A DNA stretch of 64,000 nucleotides. It comes from Psychroflexus gondwanensis ACAM 44. Lineage in GTDB: Bacteria > Bacteroidota > Bacteroidia > Flavobacteriales > Flavobacteriaceae. How positions within the stretch are numbered: position 1 is the stretch's first letter; each line of letters begins with the position of its first letter. The stretch spans positions 186,001 through 250,000 of the forward strand of contig NZ_APLF01000009.1 of assembly GCF_000355905.1 (NCBI RefSeq). The letters run 5' to 3'. The translations under genes and the position numbers were made by a program. The notes beneath the pieces are model-generated. The model made no database searches, was not told the origin of the DNA, and was given only the letters and a program-made list of their open reading frames with translations. Below, in pieces: positions 7,739 to 14,905 of the stretch.

Positions 7739-8806
7739 ATGAATAGCACCGATATACGACTAGATATTACTAAAATCCCTCACACACGAATTGATGAAGT
7801 GGATTTTGAAAATCTCCAATTTGGGAAGCAGCACGCCGACCATATGATGTACTGCGACTACATCGATGGAGAATGGCAAACGCCAAAGATTGTTCCTTAT
7901 GGCCCAATGCAGTTTGAACCTTCGGCTAAGGTGTTTCATTACGGTCAGGCGGTATTTGAAGGTATGAAAGCCTTTAAAGATGAAGAGGATAAGGTTTGGT
8001 TATTTCGACCAGAGCAAAACTTTCAGCGGATCAATAAATCTTCCAAGCGGATGGCTATTCCAGAATTTCCTGAAAATCAGTTTTTCGCCTCTTTAGAAGC
8101 TTTATTGCAACTCGATAAGGACTGGGTGAAGAAAGGTGGAGGAAACTCCTTGTACATTCGCCCTTTTGTGATTGCTACAGAAAGTGGAGTATCAGCTTCT
8201 GAATCTAATCGGTACCGGTTTATGATCATTACCTGTCCTGCACAAGCGTATTATAACAAACCTATCAAAGTTATTTTTGCTCAAGACTATAGCCGCGCTG
8301 CCGATGGTGGTGTAGGTTTTGCAAAAGCTGCGGGGAATTATGGAGCGCAATTTTACCCTACTAAATTAGCCAAAGAGAAAGGCTTAGACCAAATTATTTG
8401 GACCGATGCGAGTTCTCATGAGTACTTAGAAGAAGCGGGGACGATGAACATCTTCTTTAGAGTAGGCGATAAACTTCTCACTGCACCAACCAATGATAGA
8501 ATTCTAGATGGGGTGACTCGTAAAAGTATCATCCAACTGGCCAAAGATAAAAACGTAGAAGTGGTTGTCGATAAAGTTTCTGTGAAACAAATCGTAAAGG
8601 CCGCTAAAAGTGGAGAATTAAAGGAGATTTTCGGAACAGGAACAGCAGCAACGGTCGTGAGAGTCGAAGGCTTTGAGCACGATGGCGTGTATTACGATCT
8701 TCCAGATATCGATGAGCCTTACGGCACCTTCTTTAAGAAAAACCTTCAGGACATTCAATATAACCGAGTAGAAGATCCTCACGGATGGACTCGTCAAGTG
8801 ATATAA
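7739..8806 (+). CDS. ilvE: Branched-chain amino acid aminotransferase
   Basis: A 355-residue PLP-dependent fold-type IV aminotransferase that transfers the amino group between glutamate and the keto acids of leucine, isoleucine and valine. Diagnostic segments are FHYGQAVFEGMKAF (about residues 66–79), FAKAAGNYGAQFYPT with the PLP-binding Lys196, and EYLEEAGTMNIFF (about 223–235). The arrangement is that of the larger BCAT group found in Bacteroidetes, and the length is normal. The gene is monocistronic: it has its own −7 box and is followed by a 10-bp perfect terminator stem. It sits alone between two repeat arrays, away from other branched-chain pathway genes. Confidence 0.93.
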   Translation: MNSTDIRLDITKIPHTRIDEVDFENLQFGKQHADHMMYCDYIDGEWQTPKIVPYGPMQFEPSAKVFHYGQAVFEGMKAFKDEEDKVWLFRPEQNFQRINKSSKRMAIPEFPENQFFASLEALLQLDKDWVKKGGGNSLYIRPFVIATESGVSASESNRYRFMIITCPAQAYYNKPIKVIFAQDYSRAADGGVGFAKAAGNYGAQFYPTKLAKEKGLDQIIWTDASSHEYLEEAGTMNIFFRVGDKLLTAPTNDRILDGVTRKSIIQLAKDKNVEVVVDKVSVKQIVKAAKSGELKEIFGTGTAATVVRVEGFEHDGVYYDLPDIDEPYGTFFKKNLQDIQYNRVEDPHGWTRQVI

Positions 8807-8825
8807 GACATTATTTTAACTCATT

Positions 8826-8858
8826 AAAGAAGCCCGATGTACCCCATTGGGCTTCTTT
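8826..8858 (+). terminator. Rho-independent terminator after ilvE
   Basis: AAAGAAGCCC (8826–8835) and GGGCTTCTTT (8849–8858) form a perfect 10-bp stem 20 bases after the ilvE stop. The arms themselves supply the A and T runs. Confidence 0.8.
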
Positions 8859-9595
8859 GATTTACATACTAATGGGGTAGTAGTATAGTAGTGAGAGGTG
8901 AGTGGAGAGTAGTGAGTGGTGAGTCGTGAGACGTGAGTGGTGGATTAGTATAGTGGTGTAGTTGTGTAGTAGTGAGTTGTGAGAGGTGAGAGGTGAGTCG
9001 AGAACTGGTGAACTGGTAGACTGGTGAACTGGTGACTGATGACTGTAGACTGATAACTGTGGACTGGTGAACTGGTAGACTGGTGACTGTGAACTGGTGG
9101 CTGAGTGATTTTTCTTTTGAAAAATTGTATCGAAGCCAGGTTAAGACTGGTCATTTCATATTTAAAATTTCAAAATTGATAATTCAAATTTTTATGAAAA
9201 GCACTTCTCGATACAATTTTCTATCGAAAATCACTCGAAGTGACATAACGTATTCAAGCTGAGTACACCACCTAAACAGATTCCGTATCACGCTATCGCT
9301 TGTACGGAATGACAAGCGTGAACCGGTGGCTGAGTGATTTTTCTTTTGAAAAATTGTATCGAAGCCACATTTAAATGTCAGTTCGAGTGATGGGTTTGTG
9401 GCGATAGACCAAAGCCATTGTATCGAGAACTCGACTAGGCCTAAGGCTGAAATTAGTTGTGAGTCGTGAGTGGTGAGTAGTTTCTGTCAGTTCGAGTGAT
9501 GGGTTTGTGGCGATAGACCAAAGCCATTGTATCGAGAACTCGATTGAGTACCTAACATTAGACCACCTCTCAACAGAAAGAAAACGGCCTACTTT

Positions 9596-9770
9596 TTATG
9601 GAGGTTAGAAAACAAAAAAGTGGTGAAGAAAGGATAAAGGAGCAAAGCACTAGTGAAACGGTTTGCTTTGCGTGGAGGAACCGCTTTTGTAGTTTTCAAA
9701 GACATAAAAATAAGCCTAGTCCCCAAGGCTTTGGGGATTGGTTACTTTTTACGGCGATGGTAAAAAGTAA
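9596..9770 (+). repeat. S element, core type D, copy 3 (with inserted palindrome)
   Basis: Terminal arms at 9596–9610 and 9703–9716, with pseudoknot arms conserved; one G-to-A change falls in the unpaired linker. Between the core and the GGCGATG hairpin (9742–9770) a perfect palindrome CCCCAA-GGCT-TTGGGG (9721–9736) has been inserted, absent from the copy at 5763. Confidence 0.7.
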
Positions 9771-10310
9771 TGAAAGCATAAATGTTACAGAGAAATCGAC
9801 CAATCTCATGGCTTAAAAGCACTTCTCGATACAATTTTCTTTCGAAAATCACCTGCCTTCCAAGGAACGCAAGCAGGCTCGAAGTGACAGGTATCGTGAG
9901 TGGTGAAGTAGTGTAATGGTTTAGTAGTGAGTGGTGAGACGTGAGTGGTGAGTCGTGAGTGGTAAAATAGTAGACTGGTGAACTGGTAGACCGGTGAACT
10001 GGCGACTGACGACTGATAGACCAAAACCATTGTATCGAGAACTTGATTAAGCCTAAAGGAGCTATTAGTGGTGAGTGGTGAGACGTGAGTGGTGTGTTCT
10101 CCGTTGTCCGTTATCTGTTGTCAGTCTGTGGTGAGTGGTGAACCGGTGGCTGAGTGATTTTTCTTTTGAAAAATTGTATCGAAGCCACATTTAGACTGGT
10201 CATTTCATATTTAAAATTTCAAAATTTCAAAATTGATAATTAAGAATTTTTAATTCAAAAAGTGGTTTTATTCAAGCTCAAGATGGAAAGCTTCTCAACA
10301 GAAAGAAAAC

Positions 10311-10410
10311 GGCCTACGAAAAGAGGTCGTAAAAATTAAATTGAAGTTCGTAAGCCTAGTCCCCAAGGCTTTGGGGATTGGTTCTCCCGACACCTCGGGA
10401 TTCATCAATG
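10311..10410 (+). repeat. S element, core type G, internally deleted copy
   Basis: The terminal arms GGCCTACGAA (10311) and TTCGTAAGCC (10347–10356) are kept, but most of the core is gone, leaving a 46-base stem-loop. It is followed by the CCCCAAGGCTTTGGGG palindrome (10361–10376) and then the TCCCGA/TCGGGA palindrome (about 10385–10400) that also replaces the hairpin at 6372. Confidence 0.65.
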
Positions 10411-10854
10411 GAAAAAATGAATGAAAACACTAATTCTTTCTAAATCCTAGATAAAAAATACATCTTCAAGCTGAGTACACCACCTAAACAGATTCCGTAT
10501 CACGCTATCGCTTGTACGGAATGAAGGGATCTCTCGTCACTGCGTTTCCCTCGAGATGACAAGGGTGAACCGGTGGCTGAGTGATTTTTCTTTTGAAAAA
10601 TTGTATCGAAGCCACATTTTAGACTGGTCATTTCATATTTAAAATTTCAAAATTGACAATTCAAATTTTTATGACAATGCCACATTAAGGTAACAACTAT
10701 TGAAGATCTCTTAAGCTACCACCGAAGCCTCGGGATTGTTTCAGCATCTAGTTGAAGTATAAAGTCTCATTTCAGCATCTAGTTAAAACCTTACTAAACC
10801 TTAGTTGAGGCTAAATTAATCTCGTTAAATTTAAGAAAAAACAAATTCAAGGGT

Positions 10855-11757
10855 ATGCGGGTTTTAATTACAGGAGCAACAGGATTAGTCGGGCAGGCTT
10901 TAGTGGAGCTATTCCACGAGAAAGGCATTGGGGTGAACTATCTAACCACAAGCCGATCCAAAATTAAAACTCAACCGAATTACCAAGGTTTTTATTGGGA
11001 TCCTTCCAAGTCCGAAATAGATACAGAGAGTTTAAAAGACGTCACCACCATCATCAACCTAGCTGGAGCAAGTGTGGCCAAAAAATGGACGTCTTCCTAC
11101 AAAAAAGAGATTTTAAATAGCAGACTCGATACTTTGATGACGCTCAAAAAGGCCTTGTCTTCCCAAGACCATCATATAGAGCAGCTTATTTCCGCCAGCG
11201 CAATTGGGCTATACAAAGATTCGTTAACCAAGTTCCATGAGGAAGAGCATTTCTCACAAGGCAATAATTTCTTGGCAGATGTCGTCTTAGAATGGGAAGC
11301 GGCTGCCGATGAGGTGGGTAAACTCGGTATAGACGTCGCCAAAATTCGAATAGGGGTGGTTTTAGCTAAAGACGGCGGTGCCCTTGAAAAAATAAAACAA
11401 CCCATCGAAAATTATATAGGGGCGCCTCTAGGAACCGGGAAACAATGGCAATCCTGGATCCATATCGAAGACCTAACCAGAATTTTTGTCTACGTCATGG
11501 AGCATAAACTAGAAGGTGTTTTTAATGCTGTAGCCCCCAATCCAGTGAACAATAAAGAATTAACGGAATGCATTGCTAAGCGACTTGAAAGGCCACTTAT
11601 TCTACCAAAGGTTCCTGCCTTTGTCTTGAAATTGATGCTAGGAGAAATGGCGACCATCGTTTTAGGGAGTCAGTTGGTGAGCTCCAAGAAAATGCTGTCT
11701 ACGGGATTTCAGTTCAATTACGCTCAACTCAAACCTGCTATTGCCGATTTGCTTTAG
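10855..11757 (+). CDS. TIGR01777-family NAD(P)-dependent epimerase/oxidoreductase
   Basis: A 300-residue extended SDR protein. The Rossmann motif is at the very N-terminus (VLITGATGLVGQAL). IINLAGASVAKKWT and SASAIGLY are typical of the TIGR01777 (YfcH/SulA-like) family, as is the C-terminal DUF1731-like segment (VPAFVLKLMLGEMATIVLGSQ). The substrate is unknown for most members. The protein is cytosolic and of normal family length. The ATG at 10855 starts exactly at the Rossmann strand. It stands alone after repeat array 2. Confidence 0.88.
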   Translation: MRVLITGATGLVGQALVELFHEKGIGVNYLTTSRSKIKTQPNYQGFYWDPSKSEIDTESLKDVTTIINLAGASVAKKWTSSYKKEILNSRLDTLMTLKKALSSQDHHIEQLISASAIGLYKDSLTKFHEEEHFSQGNNFLADVVLEWEAAADEVGKLGIDVAKIRIGVVLAKDGGALEKIKQPIENYIGAPLGTGKQWQSWIHIEDLTRIFVYVMEHKLEGVFNAVAPNPVNNKELTECIAKRLERPLILPKVPAFVLKLMLGEMATIVLGSQLVSSKKMLSTGFQFNYAQLKPAIADLL

Positions 11758-11884
11758 TCATGCTATAAGCCGATTATTTCTTATTTTTGAGTAAATTTAG
11801 ATGGATTAAAACCCTAAGTGTAACGCTATTAAATTCAAACTAAATTCATTATAAAAGAATAGAAATTCAACCTTATTTATTGAG

Positions 11885-12553
11885 ATGAAAATAATTATTG
11901 CCCTATTTTTATTAACAACTATGTCCTCCACTTTTGCACAAGACTCTCTTAGTTACTTAGCCTTAGGCGACTCCTACTCTATAGGAGAAAAGGTCTCCGA
12001 AGCGGAGTCTTGGCCTTTCCAATTGGCTAGCTTTCTTGATCAACAAGGATATCCTGTAGACAAGCCCGAAATCATAGCAGTCACAGGTTGGAGAACCGAC
12101 GAGCTTCGAGATTCTATCGCTTCACAAGATTATAAAGAAGAGTCTTTTGACTTGGTTTCTTTGCTTATTGGTGTCAATAATCAATATCAAAAAAAACCTT
12201 TTAAAAAGTTTAAATCTGAATTTGAAGATCTTTTGAAAACTGCAATTGCATTGAGTAGTCAACAAAACAAAGGTGTTTTTGTCGTGGGCATTCCAGATTA
12301 TAGTTTGTCTAAATTTGCTCAAGATGAAAAGCTAAAAAAAATATCATCACGATTGAAACGCTACAATAAATACATCCAGAAAATGAGTCAGCGCTATAAT
12401 GTAGCCTACTATCCCCTGCAACAGCTGAGCAAACCCTTGCATAAACATGAGCACATGCTAGCCGAAGATTTACTGCACCCCAGCGGTCTTCAATATAAGG
12501 CTTGGGTAGATAGTTTTAAGGATGAAGTCCTCTCCAAAGTAAAAACCTTTTAA
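11885..12553 (+). CDS. Secreted SGNH/GDSL-family hydrolase
   Basis: A 222-residue protein with a signal peptide (KIIIALFLLTTMSSTFA, cleavage near residue 18). The SGNH blocks are visible: YLALGDSYSIG with the nucleophile Ser30, a Gly in block II (VTGWRTDELRD), LLIGVNNQY (block III Asn), and EDLLHPSG supplying the catalytic Asp and His near the C-terminus. This predicts an extracytoplasmic esterase or lipase-like enzyme acting on an unknown ester, possibly a carbohydrate acetyl group or a lipid. The following DUF2851 gene begins one base after the stop codon, so the two are probably cotranscribed. Confidence 0.88.
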   Translation: MKIIIALFLLTTMSSTFAQDSLSYLALGDSYSIGEKVSEAESWPFQLASFLDQQGYPVDKPEIIAVTGWRTDELRDSIASQDYKEESFDLVSLLIGVNNQYQKKPFKKFKSEFEDLLKTAIALSSQQNKGVFVVGIPDYSLSKFAQDEKLKKISSRLKRYNKYIQKMSQRYNVAYYPLQQLSKPLHKHEHMLAEDLLHPSGLQYKAWVDSFKDEVLSKVKTF

Positions 12554-12554
12554 G

Positions 12555-13838
12555 ATGCAGGAAGCTTTTCTTCATAGCGTTTGGAAATATAAAAAATTGG
12601 ATACTAGCCAATTGAAAACGACGCGTGGAGAATCCCTCCAGATTTTGAATACGGGGTTTCATAACGAAACAGAATCTGGCCCCGATTTCTTTAAAGCTGA
12701 AATAGTCATCGATGGGCAACACTGGGTAGGAAATCTGGAAATACATATCCTATCCTCAGATTGGTATGCGCATAAGCACGAGGTGGATTCTGCCTACGAT
12801 AATGTTATTTTGCATGTGGTCTGGGAAGAGGATGTGAGCATTTTCAGGAAAGATGAATCGGTAATTCCTTGCTTGGAACTAAAACACTATATCTCTACAG
12901 AACAGGTTTCTGCTTACGAAGCTTTGCTAAGCAATACGTCTAAACAGTGGATCAATTGTGAAACCCATTTTAAAGACGTGGATACTTTTAAACTCAATAA
13001 CTGGCTAGAGCGACTCTATATTGAGCGTTTGGAAGATAAAAATGAATTAATTCTGAATTTATTGAAAGTATCCCATAACAGCTGGGATGAGGTGGGCTTT
13101 AAGCTTATGGCCAAAGCTTTTGGCTTGAATGTGAATGGAGAAGCCTTTCTACAAATGAGTAATGCTGCCGATTTTAAAGTTTTTCAAAAATGTTTTCAGC
13201 ATCCTCTTCAACTAGAGGCCTTGTGCTTTGGATTAGGTGGTTTGTTGAATTCAGATTCAGAAGATGTTTATTTTAAACAACTTCAGGATGAATACGGTTT
13301 TTTAGCTCAAAAATTTCAGTTACCCAAAAAGGTAAAGAGTCAAGTGAAATACTTTAGACTTCGCCCCGACAATTTCCCAACCATAAGGTTATCTCAATTC
13401 GCAGACGTATATCATAAAAAACCAAACTTATTTTCTGAGCTAATTCAATGTAAAACCAAACAAGAATTAAGCGATAGCTTAGAGGCAAAAGTATCTAGCT
13501 ATTGGAAAACCCACTATACCTTTGGGAAAGAAAGCAAATCCAAAACGAAAGCCTTAAGCCAATCGTTTAAAGATCTTTTAATTATAAATACCATTTTGCC
13601 TTTGAAGTTTGCTTACGCCAAATACAAAGGACAAACCGATTTTGAAACGAGTATTTATCCGATTATTACCGCCTTAAAACCAGAACAAAATAGCATTACC
13701 AAAGGATTTGATTCTTTAAAAACCAATGTGGTGGCTTCGGCCTTGGAAAGTCAAGCATTTATTCAATTAAAAACTAAGTATTGTGATCTTAATCGCTGCT
13801 TGAAATGCCAGATTGGCTTAGAACTTATACACTCATGA
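12555..13838 (+). CDS. DUF2851 family protein
   Basis: A 427-residue cytosolic protein of the DUF2851 family, which is widespread in Bacteroidetes. Recognisable segments are the N-terminal ESGPDFFKAEIVIDGQHWVG, VILHVVWEED, and the C-terminal cysteine cluster CDLNRCLKCQIG that may bind a metal. The early segment resembles a nuclease-like core (acidic residues around GPDFF and EIH), but no activity is established. It is coupled with the SGNH hydrolase upstream and overlaps the PspC gene downstream through ATGA. Confidence 0.85.
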   Translation: MQEAFLHSVWKYKKLDTSQLKTTRGESLQILNTGFHNETESGPDFFKAEIVIDGQHWVGNLEIHILSSDWYAHKHEVDSAYDNVILHVVWEEDVSIFRKDESVIPCLELKHYISTEQVSAYEALLSNTSKQWINCETHFKDVDTFKLNNWLERLYIERLEDKNELILNLLKVSHNSWDEVGFKLMAKAFGLNVNGEAFLQMSNAADFKVFQKCFQHPLQLEALCFGLGGLLNSDSEDVYFKQLQDEYGFLAQKFQLPKKVKSQVKYFRLRPDNFPTIRLSQFADVYHKKPNLFSELIQCKTKQELSDSLEAKVSSYWKTHYTFGKESKSKTKALSQSFKDLLIINTILPLKFAYAKYKGQTDFETSIYPIITALKPEQNSITKGFDSLKTNVVASALESQAFIQLKTKYCDLNRCLKCQIGLELIHS

Positions 13839-14065
13839 AAAATTTTATATACAATCTACGGACGTTTTTTGAAAAGCACGGATTTTATGTAAGCTCTCGC
13901 CTTGCCGACAAGCTGGGGATGAAAGCAAAATCAGTGCGAATTTTTTTCATCTACATTTCTTTTGCCACCTTCGGTTTTGGTTTTGGACTTTACTTGACTT
14001 TAGCATTTTGGTTGAAATTGAAAGACTTGGTCTATACTAAGCGCACATCGGTATTCGATTTATAA
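13835..14065 (+). CDS. PspC domain small membrane protein
   Basis: A 76-residue protein. I place the start at the ATG at 13835, which overlaps the upstream stop codon as ATGA, rather than at an ATG 30 bases earlier that lies inside the DUF2851 frame. It has the PspC fold: an amphipathic N-terminus (GFYVSSRLADKLGMKAKSVRIFF) and one hydrophobic hairpin (YISFATFGFGFGLYLTLAFWL). PspC proteins sense or respond to membrane stress in proteobacteria; the role of short flavobacterial members is not known. Translational coupling with DUF2851 is likely. Confidence 0.8.
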   Translation: MKNFIYNLRTFFEKHGFYVSSRLADKLGMKAKSVRIFFIYISFATFGFGFGLYLTLAFWLKLKDLVYTKRTSVFDL

Positions 14066-14074
14066 AAAGGATTT

Positions 14075-14755
14075 ATGAAGCGAAGTATCATTACCACAAA
14101 AGACGGTTCCAAAACGATAAGACTAGAAGACTGGGATGAGCATTATCACTCTACTCACGGGGCTATCCAAGAATCTAAGCACGTTTATATGGAAGCAGGT
14201 TTGGACTATTATAATGAGTTGTACCACCCTAAAAGCCTAAAGGTTCTGGAAGCTGGCTTTGGGACAGGTCTTAATGCTTTGCTGACTTATTTCTGGGCAG
14301 AACACCATGGAGTTTCTGTAGACTACAGCGGTTTGGAGGCCTATCCTATTTCTAGTGAGGAACATATAGCAATGGAGTATCACAGAGAACTTGACTCTGC
14401 TTCTGCTCAACAGGTCTATGAAGATTTACATCAGGCGAAATGGGAAGAATGGACACCGATTTCCAAGACCTTTCAACTGAAGAAAAATAAGATGTTTTTT
14501 TCCGATTTAAAGTTGAAACAAGAGGTGGATGTGGTCTTTTATGACGCTTTCGGGCCAGGTGTTCAACCTGAATTATGGGAAGCTCCACTATTCCAAAAGT
14601 TCTACGAGGCCTTGACCCCAGGAGGGGTTTTTGTTACCTATTGCGTAAAAGGAACCGCAAGAAGAGCTTTGCAAGCTATTGGTTTTGAGGTAGATATTAT
14701 AGAAGGTCCTCCCGGGAAAAGGCATATGATGAGAGCTCAGAAACCTTGCCAATAA
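14075..14755 (+). CDS. mnmD: tRNA U34 methyltransferase MnmD
   Basis: A 226-residue SAM-dependent methyltransferase. It matches the MnmD (DUF752) family: VLEAGFGTGLNALLTYFWA (SAM-binding motif I, about residues 55–73), VVFYDAFGPGVQPELWE (motif IV) and the C-terminal EGPPGKRHMMRA. It completes the 5-methylaminomethyl(-2-thio)uridine modification at tRNA position 34. In E. coli the activity is the N-terminal half of bifunctional MnmC; here only the methyltransferase half is present, as is usual in Bacteroidetes. It starts nine bases after the PspC gene and is probably in the same operon. Confidence 0.9.
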   Translation: MKRSIITTKDGSKTIRLEDWDEHYHSTHGAIQESKHVYMEAGLDYYNELYHPKSLKVLEAGFGTGLNALLTYFWAEHHGVSVDYSGLEAYPISSEEHIAMEYHRELDSASAQQVYEDLHQAKWEEWTPISKTFQLKKNKMFFSDLKLKQEVDVVFYDAFGPGVQPELWEAPLFQKFYEALTPGGVFVTYCVKGTARRALQAIGFEVDIIEGPPGKRHMMRAQKPCQ

Positions 14756-14905
14756 GTCTTAATAAATACAAAACTACTTCTTAAAGATTTTAGGGTTTTG
14801 AGTTTGAATGCAAAGCATATTTTTTGCATATTGCGGGATATTTTGAAATCCCTAAGATTTCGACATTGCTTTTTACACTGAAAATACTAAATTATAAACA
14901 ACCTT
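14756..14905. other. Intergenic spacer before AgcS gene
   Basis: 150 bases without a gene. A small inverted repeat GGGAT/ATCCC (14835–14852) is present but has no T-run. No confident promoter was recognised. Confidence 0.4.

Larger units (their letters stand above)
8870..10790. repeat. Repeat array 2: same families as array 1
   Basis: About 1.9 kb without a credible gene. GT-rich word tracts: 8876–9095, 9462–9480, 9895–10020 and 10070–10140. Families: B (9094, 9323, 10143, 10570), A (9377, 9486, partial 10015), E (9202, 9820), F (9280, 10492), C (about 9154, 10201, 10626) and S (9596, 10311). All are in the same orientation as array 1. The 50 bases 8941–8990 are identical to 3781–3830. Near the end TTTCAGCATCTAGTT occurs twice (about 10739 and 10772). 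The array stops about 65 bases before the epimerase gene. Confidence 0.9.

Noticed and set aside
5775-9816. Short plus-strand frames beginning MEVRKQKSGEERIKEQ at 5775 and 9598
   Set aside because: They lie within S-element repeats, share only the repeat's sequence, end at different places, and cross the structural arms. The structured-repeat explanation fits better, though a decayed mobile-element protein cannot be excluded.
3750-10790. Integron cassette array (attC-like hairpins)
   Set aside because: No attC core sites with RYYYAAC/GTTRRRY pairs bounding genes were seen, there are no cassette genes, and no integron integrase is in the window.
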